Assembly (NCBI RefSeq): GCF_003014695.1
Contig: NZ_PYAS01000002.1
Coordinates: 372,001-436,000, forward strand
Reading direction: 5' to 3'
Source: Dyadobacter jiangsuensis
GTDB taxonomy: Bacteria; Bacteroidota; Bacteroidia; Cytophagales; Spirosomataceae
DNA length: 64,000 nucleotides
Part shown: piece by piece, positions 17,122 through 25,255 of the stretch
Position numbering within the stretch: position 1 is the stretch's first letter
Layout of the letters: every line of letters begins with the position of its first letter
Notes under the pieces: generated by a model
The model's input: the letters and a program-made list of their open reading frames with translations, nothing else
What the model was told of the DNA's origin: nothing
Database searches by the model: none
Program-made: the position numbers and the translations under genes

Positions 17122-19365
17122 CTATTTTGAAATCATTCCCAAATACCGGCCCATCCAATAGGGCAGCAGCCAGAAAACCGGCTCGCGCTCTACCTGCGGA
17201 TCACCGCCAGTTAATGTCCAGGGGTTTTTGTCCCAACGGACGGTGAGCCGTATGCTGGCGGGCTGCAATGCACTTACCTGTTCGTCTTCCAAAACCGGCG
17301 TGCGTACTACCTGAATATCTTCCCTTTTCCGGTGGTCGATCGGCCAGTCCACCAGATCCAGCGGGGTGTCGATCAGGAAATCCACGGAGTTTTTTAGCTC
17401 CGCTTTTTTACCCAGGCTTTCGTTGTAAATGAAATTGACCAGCGGGTTGTGGTCTCCTTTTCGCATTACGAACCATTCTTCCAGGTGGTTTTTATAAAAT
17501 TTCAACCGCTCGGGATCGCGCTCGCAATGGATCAGTATCGGGTAGAGGTATGCTTGTAATACCACATCGAAATAGATGAACCAGGCCGGATTTTGCTTCG
17601 TCACCTCTTTCATATTGTCGAGGTAATGCTCTTTTTCGATCAGCCGGAGGTATTCGTTCTGGTATTTGGCATTACCTGTCATGAAATGCGCCAGTTTCAG
17701 AAATGCGAGCATTTCCATCGAGTTCTGGTTGCGGTCCGGCAGCCATTCAGGGTCGCGGTTCAGCTGGTCCGGCGACCACACCGACCAGCGCGTTGCCTTG
17801 CCGTCCACATCGGCGAAATTCAGGTTATGCTGCATCAGGTAATCGACGATCATGCCTACATGCGCTGCGATCACCTTCTTTTCTGCAGCGTCGGCCACGA
17901 GTGTATAGTAATGGTAATAGCCAAACATATGCCCGCACATTTCATCACTGCTCGTATCGCCTTTCCAAAGCCACCTTTTATCGCCCGACAAATGCCAGCG
18001 CGTTTCCACGGGTTTGAACCGCGGCTCTTTCACGAGCTCGTCCGCGCGCTCGCGTTCCGTGTATGTGCGGTTGCCGTCGTGCATGTGCGTCCAGGAGGCG
18101 GGTATGATCGTGCGCGCGAAGAAGCCGTGGGTGCCTGTTACTTCCTGTAACATTTTCAGGAACCCGAATGCTTTTTTTGCATTCTCCTTCGCCACCGGAT
18201 CTTTTGTTGCAGCATAGCGAAAGCTTTCCATCGCCAGATAGTTGCCGGTAAATTCGCCGTCGTTGTCGTCATCTTCGGGCTCCCAGGTGGTCGTATCGCC
18301 CGGTACGCGCAAATGCGCCTGTCCCGCGATCCACGGCGCGCGAATATGCCGCTTCATCAATACATCATAAAAGAACACGCTTTTGGAGGCCAGCGTCATA
18401 TCCCGCTTTTTAATAGCGCTTACGCCTTTCGGAGTCGCTATCCATGCATTGCCTTCTTTGTCGAATGCAATATCATTGACCTGATCGTCCACAAGCCACC
18501 GTCTTGAAAACAGCAGCGAACGACTCCCGTCCTTCCGAAAACGCACCACGCCTGTCTGGGTACCCACCCACATCGAGCTGTCGGGTGCAAGACGCACCGC
18601 CGTGACGTATGTAGACGGGATCCCGTCGGTTGTCCGCAATTCCGACTCCTTTTGACCATTATTTTGAATGGTAACCCCACCCAGGCCGCCAATCCAAAGC
18701 TTGCCGTCATGGTTATATGCTAGACCTTTGGCGTAAGCGGCAATCAATGCGTCGGGCTTATAAGTGTGCTCCAAATACGAGGGAGTCCAATGGTAAAGAC
18801 CCACATCGGAGGCTATCCACAGTCCGTCTTTTCCGTCGCTGATCACATCGCGGACTGATCTGGCGATGGCGGCTTTTTGTGATGTAAATCCACCTGCGTT
18901 ACCGGCCCAGAAGCCATTCGGGCCGATGGCGTAAACATTGCCGGCTCGGGTACAAATTGCCGAAATGGGGCCAACGGGGCCATTCGCTTTTGCAACGGTG
19001 CCGTTTTTGTACTGGTAAAGTCCATTCCAGTTGCCTAGCCAGACGGTACCAGCAGAGTCCTGCGCCAGGGCGAACGACGGTCCGTTTATCTCTCCTTCGA
19101 GCATTGGGCCCCAATTGGAATAACCCTTCAATTTTCGAAAAACACCTTTTGCCGTGGCGGCCCACACATTCCCGTCGCGATCGGGGAGGACTGCTCTTAC
19201 GTCGTTGTCCTCCAACGGATAGGCTTCATGATATTCCTGAATAAATACCGCGTCCTGGTAAAAGGGCGGGTCGTTATCGACAGTTTTATCATTCCGGCAG
19301 CACCAGAGCAACGGCACGAAGCCGCCAAGTAGCCAGGCAATGAGCTGTTTTTCAAAACGTCGCAT
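17122..19365 (-). CDS. Propeller-toroid lipoprotein B, paralogue of protein A
   Basis: A 747-residue protein with a lipobox-like LLWCC near residue 22, so probably lipid-anchored. The N-terminal 310 residues are a propeller of two-component-regulator type (DVRAVLPDRDGNVWAATAKG, TVWLGNWNGLYQY, KLWIGGLGGVTIQ, SMWVGTQTGVVRF, NAWIATPKGVSAI). The helical C-terminal half shares DNDGEFTGNYL, FRYAATKDP, DTSSDEMCGHMFGY, PLDLVDW and WLLPYWMGRYLGMI with protein A. The start ATG overlaps the stop of the kinase gene by one base (TGATG), so the two are probably translationally coupled. Substrate unknown; the two copies are diverged enough to have separate roles. Confidence 0.78.
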   Translation of the reverse strand: MRRFEKQLIAWLLGGFVPLLWCCRNDKTVDNDPPFYQDAVFIQEYHEAYPLEDNDVRAVLPDRDGNVWAATAKGVFRKLKGYSNWGPMLEGEINGPSFALAQDSAGTVWLGNWNGLYQYKNGTVAKANGPVGPISAICTRAGNVYAIGPNGFWAGNAGGFTSQKAAIARSVRDVISDGKDGLWIASDVGLYHWTPSYLEHTYKPDALIAAYAKGLAYNHDGKLWIGGLGGVTIQNNGQKESELRTTDGIPSTYVTAVRLAPDSSMWVGTQTGVVRFRKDGSRSLLFSRRWLVDDQVNDIAFDKEGNAWIATPKGVSAIKKRDMTLASKSVFFYDVLMKRHIRAPWIAGQAHLRVPGDTTTWEPEDDDNDGEFTGNYLAMESFRYAATKDPVAKENAKKAFGFLKMLQEVTGTHGFFARTIIPASWTHMHDGNRTYTERERADELVKEPRFKPVETRWHLSGDKRWLWKGDTSSDEMCGHMFGYYHYYTLVADAAEKKVIAAHVGMIVDYLMQHNLNFADVDGKATRWSVWSPDQLNRDPEWLPDRNQNSMEMLAFLKLAHFMTGNAKYQNEYLRLIEKEHYLDNMKEVTKQNPAWFIYFDVVLQAYLYPILIHCERDPERLKFYKNHLEEWFVMRKGDHNPLVNFIYNESLGKKAELKNSVDFLIDTPLDLVDWPIDHRKREDIQVVRTPVLEDEQVSALQPASIRLTVRWDKNPWTLTGGDPQVEREPVFWLLPYWMGRYLGMISK

Positions 19366-21290
19366 CAGGCCTCGGCGTAGTTTTCGCTCTCCTGGAACAG
19401 CAGACTTATCAGTTTTTTATGCTGTGAGAAATCGGGGATCAGCAGTTGCGCGCCTGCACGTACGAGTCGCGGGCGCTTGGCGGGGTTATGTCCGAAACGC
19501 TGCACCTCATTGCTGGTAATACCCACCGAAATACCTCCCGCACGGCGTCCTTCCCGGATCTCATCAGGGCCGTCGCCGAATACCGCTAGTTCTTTTCCTT
19601 GTAAATTGTTATCGCGGATGATCTTTTCGATCACCATTTTCTTTGAAAACTTGGTGTAATCGCGCAATGCGCCATAAATACCACCATCGAACAAATCAGC
19701 GTAACCCAGCATGCGGGCTTCGTTTTTCACATCTTCGGCGTCGGTACCGCTTGCGAGATACATCGTTACACCCCGCTCTTTGAGCTGTTTCAGGAATTCA
19801 ACGGCACCTTTCAGGGTATAATCTTCCTGACCCAGCTCTCCGTTGGCCAGCTTTTCCATGCGCTTGTTCACCATTTCCATCAGGCCGTCGTTGTAAATCT
19901 CCTTATACTGGAATTTGTCGAGGATCTGATCTTCGGGTACAAACCCGAATTCCCGCACCAGGTTTACCAGCCCTTCCATTTGATAGATGGTCTGAATACC
20001 CGTGGTTTTGTGGATGAATGCTTTGCATTCCGCCTGTACTTTATGAAATGTACCGGCGTCGATCGTGTCATACTGCTCACCCAGAATGGACTTCATCATC
20101 ACAGGTTCCATAATCTCCTCCCATCCCTGCCGGAGTGAGCTGATCGTGCCGTCGTGATCGAAAACGGCATAGCGTATATGTCCCAGCTTGTCGAGGATCT
20201 CCGGTACGCATATTTCGAATTCCGTTTCGGGATAGTACACGGCGGCCCGCTCGTTTTCGGCGAGGTCGGCATTGTAAATGTAATCGGGATCATTGGCTAC
20301 CACCGCGATTTCCTCGCCGGTGGCCGTTCCGGTCGTAAATAGCTTTTGTACCGTCACCGCCGCAGCAAAGTTGCCGAACAATGCTGCCTCGGCCGGAGAC
20401 AACCCTGCTGCCAGGCAAAGCGTAATAGCGCTGATCGCCGTATCGCCGGCGCCGACGGTATCTAGCTTGCCTTTCAACTGAATGCCCGGTACCTCGTGAT
20501 AACCCTCATTGTCAAATGCGATAATGCCGCGCTCTCCACAGGTGACGAAGACCGGCTTGTGGTAGCGCCGGAATACCTCGGCGCCGTAGCCCTTCACGTC
20601 GCTTACCGGCACATTTTCTTCCGGCGAAACTTCGAGTCCGTTCAAACAGGCTATCTCGCGATCGTTGCATTTCAAATAGGTGTTCCGGAAGCTGTCGTTG
20701 AAATGCCGTGAGTCCAGCATCACAATTTTGTCCGGATACTTATTAAAGAGTGCATTGACGTCGTCGATAAACGACGCATTGGTAATGCTCCCGGTCACCT
20801 GCTGGTTAAAAATCAATGCGTCGCATTCCAGCAATGCCTTTTCAAGCGCGGCTACGAGTTGCCGGTCGGTGTCGGCGCTCCTTTCATTATATACACCAAA
20901 ATCAATGCGGGGCTCTTCTTGGCCGTCTACCAGCCGTTTGAGATAACTATATGTATTGAAATGTTCTTTCTGAATAATGAATGCGCTCGTGTCCGCACCG
21001 AGTTGTTGCAGTTGCGCCGTGAGTTCCCGTCCCTGCATGTCGTCGCCCACGGCACCGATCACCCGGATACCCGCCGGTTTCAGTGCGGCAAGGTTGGCCA
21101 CTACATTCCCCGCGCCTCCCGGCGTATAGTAATGCCGGGCAACGGCCTGAGCCTGCAAGCCGGTTTCAATGGAAACTTCTGAAGTGCGGTCGTCCATGAC
21201 CCAGTAGGAGTCGAGACAGAAGTCGCCATACACAGCGACCCGGGCGGCGGAGATTTTCTCCAATATCTGATTGATGCGGCTTTGATCCAT
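19365..21290 (-). CDS. PfkB-family sugar kinase fused to a HAD phosphatase
   Basis: A 641-residue fusion. Start at ATG 21290: the longer frame has an unlikely 38-residue lead. Residues 1-330 form a PfkB kinase resembling the heptose kinase half of HldE (VAVYGDFCLDSYWVMD, TPGGAGNVVANLAAL, VGDDMQGREL, and the catalytic DTVGAGDTAISA near 278). Residues 370-635 form a HAD hydrolase with motif I FDHDGT near 376, motif II LASGT, a lysine in TKFSKKM and motif IV GDGPDE near 571. The active-site residues of both halves look complete. A kinase/phosphatase fusion is unusual; it might shift a phosphate on one sugar. First gene of the five-gene operon. Substrate not deducible. Confidence 0.88.
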   Translation of the reverse strand: MDQSRINQILEKISAARVAVYGDFCLDSYWVMDDRTSEVSIETGLQAQAVARHYYTPGGAGNVVANLAALKPAGIRVIGAVGDDMQGRELTAQLQQLGADTSAFIIQKEHFNTYSYLKRLVDGQEEPRIDFGVYNERSADTDRQLVAALEKALLECDALIFNQQVTGSITNASFIDDVNALFNKYPDKIVMLDSRHFNDSFRNTYLKCNDREIACLNGLEVSPEENVPVSDVKGYGAEVFRRYHKPVFVTCGERGIIAFDNEGYHEVPGIQLKGKLDTVGAGDTAISAITLCLAAGLSPAEAALFGNFAAAVTVQKLFTTGTATGEEIAVVANDPDYIYNADLAENERAAVYYPETEFEICVPEILDKLGHIRYAVFDHDGTISSLRQGWEEIMEPVMMKSILGEQYDTIDAGTFHKVQAECKAFIHKTTGIQTIYQMEGLVNLVREFGFVPEDQILDKFQYKEIYNDGLMEMVNKRMEKLANGELGQEDYTLKGAVEFLKQLKERGVTMYLASGTDAEDVKNEARMLGYADLFDGGIYGALRDYTKFSKKMVIEKIIRDNNLQGKELAVFGDGPDEIREGRRAGGISVGITSNEVQRFGHNPAKRPRLVRAGAQLLIPDFSQHKKLISLLFQESENYAEA

Positions 21291-21862
21291 GAGCAAAGGT
21301 TGGTCTGGATTTAGGATAAAATGGATATGGATATTGAGGTGTTTTTTGGGTAATACGGTCGATGCCGGAAGGAGGGCTATCGTCAGGTGCGCGATTTGCG
21401 GCAAATGTTATAAAATTGTTAAAAGCGGCAGTTCGGAAACGGGGGCAAATCTGCCGGTTGTTTCCAAGTATTTTTCGCTAAGAACTGACTGGAAATGAGG
21501 AAATATGTAATAAATGATAAGTTACTATTATGTTATGATTAAATCGTACAATGGTGCGCAAAATGAAGATATTTTTACGCAGTTTGCGATTCAAATTTTA
21601 AATTGGGGAGCGTAGATTTATCAGACAATTGCAAATACGCCGCTCAATACAAAGCATCGCCGATTGTTTCGAAGGCAGAATTTTCCGCTGCCAGGGTGAT
21701 GTTGGAAACAACTTTATTTTAATACCTGACTGATTACCTATTAATAATAAAGCAAATTTGATGCCGGCTGATAAATAGGATCAAACCAAGAATAAAAGTT
21801 TTTTAATTAATACCAGAATCTTTTTATCTAGTCCCCTTTTCTATAAGCTAAACTGTACGACT
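21291..21862. other. 572-base divergent intergenic region, no gene recognised
   Basis: Lies between the PfkB-HAD operon (minus) and the ECF sigma gene (plus) and must hold both promoters. No exact TAnnTTTG box was found on either strand, so either promoter may use an alternative sigma factor. The half next to the sigma gene is A/T-rich. The short open frames here have no recognisable protein content. Confidence 0.5.
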
Positions 21863-22402
21863 GTGGCCTATCCCGACGAAAATACCCTGATCAGAGTGAC
21901 GCAAGGCGACGAAGCGGCCTTTGCAGAATTGTATAACCATTACAAAACACCTGCACTGCGGTTTACGGTTTCCCTGCTCAAAGACGAGGAAGAAGCTGAA
22001 AACATGGTTCAGGACGTGTTTATCAAGATTTGGGTGAGACGGACCCAGATCAAGCCGGACTATAATTTCAATTCCTACCTGTTTACCTGCCTGCGCAATA
22101 TGGCGTTCGACCATTTTAAGAAACTGGAAAAGAGCGAGCAGCTGCGTAAGCATTATATGGAAGCGATCCGTACTGCGGGCGAGGAAGAACGGGAAGAGGC
22201 CGAGAGAAGGCTGACCGTCGTGCAGGCGGCTGTTGAATCATTATCGATCAAGCGCCGGCAGATTTTGAAACTGAATATTGAAGAAGGGAAATCCTATCAG
22301 GAAATTGCGGAATTTTTGAGAATATCCAAAAATACAGTGAAGAACCAATTGGTGAAAGCAAAACAGATCCTGCGTGAAAAAGTGGATCTGGCAACGATAT
22401 AG
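21863..22402 (+). CDS. ECF-type RNA polymerase sigma factor
   Basis: A 179-residue sigma-70-family regulator that redirects RNA polymerase. GTG start at 21863; no ATG gives a full domain. Region 2: LYNHYKTPALRFTVSLLKDEEEAENMVQDVFIKIW. Region 4: LSIKRRQILKLNIEEGKSYQEIAEFLRISKNTVKNQLVKAKQIL. These are the Bacteroidota ECF proteins usually paired with a FecR-like anti-sigma and a SusC/D pair. Here neither is adjacent: the next gene is on the opposite strand. A terminator hairpin follows at 22443, so it is monocistronic. Its target genes are unknown; the divergent PfkB-HAD operon, which lacks a standard promoter box, is one candidate. Confidence 0.93.
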   Translation: MAYPDENTLIRVTQGDEAAFAELYNHYKTPALRFTVSLLKDEEEAENMVQDVFIKIWVRRTQIKPDYNFNSYLFTCLRNMAFDHFKKLEKSEQLRKHYMEAIRTAGEEEREEAERRLTVVQAAVESLSIKRRQILKLNIEEGKSYQEIAEFLRISKNTVKNQLVKAKQILREKVDLATI

Positions 22403-22442
22403 CACCCGGGTTAGTCCAGCATTACATATTCCTAAAACCTTG

Positions 22443-22479
22443 AAAAGCAGAAGCACCCACGCTTCTGCTTTCCTTTTTA
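22443..22479 (+). terminator. Terminator of the ECF sigma gene
   Basis: An 11-bp perfect stem (22444-22454 with 22461-22471) with a 6-base loop is followed by CCTTTTTAAG. It starts 41 bases past the sigma stop and ends just before the convergent lipoprotein stop at 22483, so it may act in both directions. Confidence 0.75.
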
Positions 22480-22482
22480 AGT

Positions 22483-23097
22483 TTATTTCATATCGTTCAG
22501 CTTGCCGAGATCGATCGCTTTTAGCGCATCTTTCAGTTGGTCGACGCTGAGATTATTGCCTTCCACATTCACGACGTAGCGGTCCGCGACCAGCACGTTG
22601 ATTTCGCCGGATTTGCTTTCGTTATTATATTTTTCAAAAGCCTTGTAACCTTCGATCGTCGTGGTTTTTTCGTAGCCGGTGGTGGTTTCCTTATCTATTT
22701 CGGCAATGGACCACGCTGCAAGCGCCATGGTCGACACGCCGGCGATGCCTCCCGTGTCCACGATTTCGACATCCAGCGATTCGTCTGAGCTTCCTTTATA
22801 TTTGGCCTCGGCTGTCGAAACGGTAAAGCCCATTGCGCCGGTTTTCTCGCCGGTGGCTTCCGTACGGCTCATTCCGGCCAGGGTTTCGGGTAAAAGGTCT
22901 TTCAGCTTGCGGAAATCCACCGGGTCGACGGCCTTGCGGTCGCCCATTTCCTTGGCTTTATCGGCAATGGCCTGAAGAGCATCGGCCGGGCTGTCGGCGG
23001 CGGCTTTCTCTTCGGCTTCTTTTTCTTCCTGTTTGCTTCCGCAACCGGTCAAGAGCAGGGCGCATGAAAGAAATGCGGCAATAAAGGATGTTTTCAT
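22483..23097 (-). CDS. Lipoprotein of unknown function
   Basis: A 204-residue protein with a signal peptide and lipobox (LLLTGC, Cys19). A charged Glu/Lys/Ala-rich linker (about 22-55) precedes a compact domain of alpha/beta composition (MGFTVSTAEAKYKG, SLDVEIVDTGG, YKAFEKYNNESKSGEINVLVADRYVVNVEG). The last part resembles small periplasmic domains in which a strand pair is followed by an amphipathic helix (LKDALKAIDLGKLNDM). No catalytic motif is recognised. It lies downstream of lgt on the same strand, 85 bases apart. Lgt adds the lipid to such proteins, so the proximity may be coincidence or a loose operon. Confidence 0.75.
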   Translation of the reverse strand: MKTSFIAAFLSCALLLTGCGSKQEEKEAEEKAAADSPADALQAIADKAKEMGDRKAVDPVDFRKLKDLLPETLAGMSRTEATGEKTGAMGFTVSTAEAKYKGSSDESLDVEIVDTGGIAGVSTMALAAWSIAEIDKETTTGYEKTTTIEGYKAFEKYNNESKSGEINVLVADRYVVNVEGNNLSVDQLKDALKAIDLGKLNDMK

Positions 23098-23182
23098 CTG
23101 ACAATTGTTAGAGTTGGTTCAAACTGATTACAATGTAGTGAAAACGGCGTACCGATGCACGCCTACTCTTCCTGAGCGGGGA

Positions 23183-24013
23183 TCATCTTGCAACCTCCAT
23201 AGGATTCTGCCGGGAGCGTATGATGAAATACAGGCCGAGCAGCACAGCAGGAATACTCAGGATTTGTCCCATGTTTAATGCGTAGTTCGCTTCAAATGCT
23301 TCCTGGTTTTCTTTCAGGAACTCATACAGGAACCGAAGCGTAAATACCCATACAAGGAACACCCCGACCATCAGTCCGCGCGGCGTGGCAGCCTTGTACT
23401 TGTTCCAGATCGCGAAGAGGACGAATGTGAGGATGAAACAGCTAATGGATTCGTAGAGCTGCGCCGGATGACGAGGGATTTGGGAAAATTCGGTGTTCTG
23501 GCGGAAAATGAAGGCCCAGGGAGCATCCAGTTCCTTGCCGACGATCTCGGAGTTCATCAGGTTACCGAAACGTATGAACGAACCACCCAATGCAAAAGTG
23601 ATGGTAAGGCGGTCGGTTACCCAGAAGAACGTTTGGCCTGTACCCCGGCGTGAGCGTGCATACAGCCAGAGCCCGGTCACTGTTCCTATCACCGCGCCGT
23701 GGCTGGCAAGCCCGGCGTAAGGAGGTAATATCACTTCCAGGGGATTTTTGAACAGCACTTCGGGTTCATAGAAAAGAAAGTGGCCTACGCGGGCGCCGAT
23801 GACGATAGAAAGCACCATATAAAGCGTGAGCGAGTCGATATCTTCCAGCGTCTTTCCTTCTTTCTTGAAAATATAGATCATAATTTGCTGGCCGATCAGG
23901 AACCCGGCTGCGAAAAGAAGACCATACCAACGGACAGGGAAGGGGCCAAAACCGGCGATTTCCGGAATGGTGAATATTTCGGGACTGACGTCCCACATGA
24001 TATATGAAAGCAT
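23183..24013 (-). CDS. lgt: Prolipoprotein diacylglyceryl transferase
   Basis: Inner-membrane enzyme that moves diacylglycerol from phosphatidylglycerol to the cysteine of lipoprotein precursors, the first step of lipoprotein maturation. The 276 residues contain seven or so hydrophobic segments and the family phrases PFPVRWYGLLFAAGFLIG, PYAGLASHGAVIG and the signature ALGGSFIRFGNLMNSEIVG, then RHPAQLYES. It is divergent from yidD. A TATATTTG box (complement of 24034-24041) about 20 bases upstream is a probable -7 element, although no good -33 is visible. The start could be MLSY (24013) or the Met five residues in. Confidence 0.95.
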   Translation of the reverse strand: MLSYIMWDVSPEIFTIPEIAGFGPFPVRWYGLLFAAGFLIGQQIMIYIFKKEGKTLEDIDSLTLYMVLSIVIGARVGHFLFYEPEVLFKNPLEVILPPYAGLASHGAVIGTVTGLWLYARSRRGTGQTFFWVTDRLTITFALGGSFIRFGNLMNSEIVGKELDAPWAFIFRQNTEFSQIPRHPAQLYESISCFILTFVLFAIWNKYKAATPRGLMVGVFLVWVFTLRFLYEFLKENQEAFEANYALNMGQILSIPAVLLGLYFIIRSRQNPMEVAR

Positions 24014-24063
24014 GCGTTTGTGATGTTAATGGTCAAATATACTAATATGAGACAAGACGCGAA

Positions 24064-24273
24064 ATGAAATTTTTACTCATAGCCCTCGTGCGGTTTTATC
24101 AGGCGGCGCTTTCCCCCTATTTACCCAATTCGTGCCGTTATACGCCTACTTGCTCGCAATACATGATCGAGGCCGTGCAGAAACATGGCCCTTTCAGAGG
24201 CGGATGGATGGGGCTGAAACGCATTGCGCGCTGCCATCCCTGGGGCGGGCATGGCCACGACCCCGTACCTTGA
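24064..24273 (+). CDS. yidD: Membrane protein insertion efficiency factor YidD
   Basis: A 69-residue small membrane-associated protein that helps YidC insert inner-membrane proteins. It shows the full family pattern: [33 protein letters not shown], then [29 protein letters not shown], including the three conserved cysteines. In many bacteria it lies near rpmH, rnpA and yidC; here it stands alone between lgt and a MoxR gene, which is common in Bacteroidota. Its stop is one base from the stop of the convergent MoxR gene. Confidence 0.95.
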   Translation: MKFLLIALVRFYQAALSPYLPNSCRYTPTCSQYMIEAVQKHGPFRGGWMGLKRIARCHPWGGHGHDPVP

Positions 24274-24274
24274 A

Positions 24275-25228
24275 TTATCCAATGGCAACTTTGCGCAGTA
24301 TGGAATCGATGATGGTCATCGTGCGCACGCCGTCGGCTTCGGCCTCGTAGTTCAGCAGGATGCGGTGATTCATAATGTCGGGGGCGAGCTCCTTGATGTC
24401 CTCCGGCAATACATAGTCACGGCCTTCGAGGTAAGCCAGTGCTTTGGCGGCACGGTTGAGGTAGATGGTAGCCCTTGGCGACGCTCCGAACTGGATGTAA
24501 CGCGCCTCATCGCGCAACCCGTAATCGAGCGGGCGGCGGGTGGCGAATACCAGTTCAATAATGTAGCGTTCGAGCGTATCGGAGATATTAACCTTGTTCA
24601 CTTCGTCGCGAATCGCGAAAATCTCTTCCTTATTTAATATCGGCCGGATTTTGTATTCGTAATTAATGTCCGACATCCGGCGCATTACTTCCAGCTCCTT
24701 CATCTTGTCGAGGTAATCGACGTAGACTTTCATCATAAACCGGTCGATCTGCGCTTCGGGTAACGGGTAGGTACCTTCTTGTTCCACCGGGTTTTGTGTG
24801 GCGAGTACTACAAAGGGGCGGTCGAGGAGGAATGTTTCATCGCCGATCGTCACCTGTCTTTCCTGCATTGCTTCGAGCAATGCCGACTGCACTTTCGCCG
24901 GGGAGCGGTTCACTTCGTCGGCCAGGATGAGGTTGGAGAAAATAGGCCCTTTTTTGACTTCGTAGTCGCCTATTTTGGGTTTATAGATCATCGTCCCGAT
25001 CAAATCCGCGGGGAGCAGGTCGGGCGTGAACTGAATGCGTTTGAATTCCAGGTGGAGTACTTTGGCCATGACGTTGATGGTCAAAGTTTTGGCCAGTCCC
25101 GGAACGCCTTCGAGGAGGATATGGCCGCCGGTAAAGAGGCCTATCAGTAGTCGGTTCAGCAGTTTGTCCTGCCCCACGACCACCTTGCCCATTTCGTCCA
25201 GAACCTCCCTGATTTTTTCTACGTACAT
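24275..25228 (-). CDS. MoxR-family AAA+ ATPase
   Basis: A 317-residue ATPase thought to act as a chaperone in assembly of protein complexes. Walker A is GVPGLAKT (41-48), Walker B ILADE (101-105) and a sensor-like VVLATQNPVEQEGTYPLPEAQIDRF follows; the C-terminal lid has GASPRATIYLNRAAKALAYL and REYVLPEDI-like wording. MoxR genes usually lead a cluster with DUF58 and VWA-domain (Bat) genes. None follows here, since the gene ends one base from yidD. Upstream lies prmC, 27 bases away on the same strand, so the two may be co-transcribed. Client unknown. Confidence 0.93.
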   Translation of the reverse strand: MYVEKIREVLDEMGKVVVGQDKLLNRLLIGLFTGGHILLEGVPGLAKTLTINVMAKVLHLEFKRIQFTPDLLPADLIGTMIYKPKIGDYEVKKGPIFSNLILADEVNRSPAKVQSALLEAMQERQVTIGDETFLLDRPFVVLATQNPVEQEGTYPLPEAQIDRFMMKVYVDYLDKMKELEVMRRMSDINYEYKIRPILNKEEIFAIRDEVNKVNISDTLERYIIELVFATRRPLDYGLRDEARYIQFGASPRATIYLNRAAKALAYLEGRDYVLPEDIKELAPDIMNHRILLNYEAEADGVRTMTIIDSILRKVAIG

Positions 25229-25255
25229 GAAAATGAGGTCAAAATTTTAAATGGA

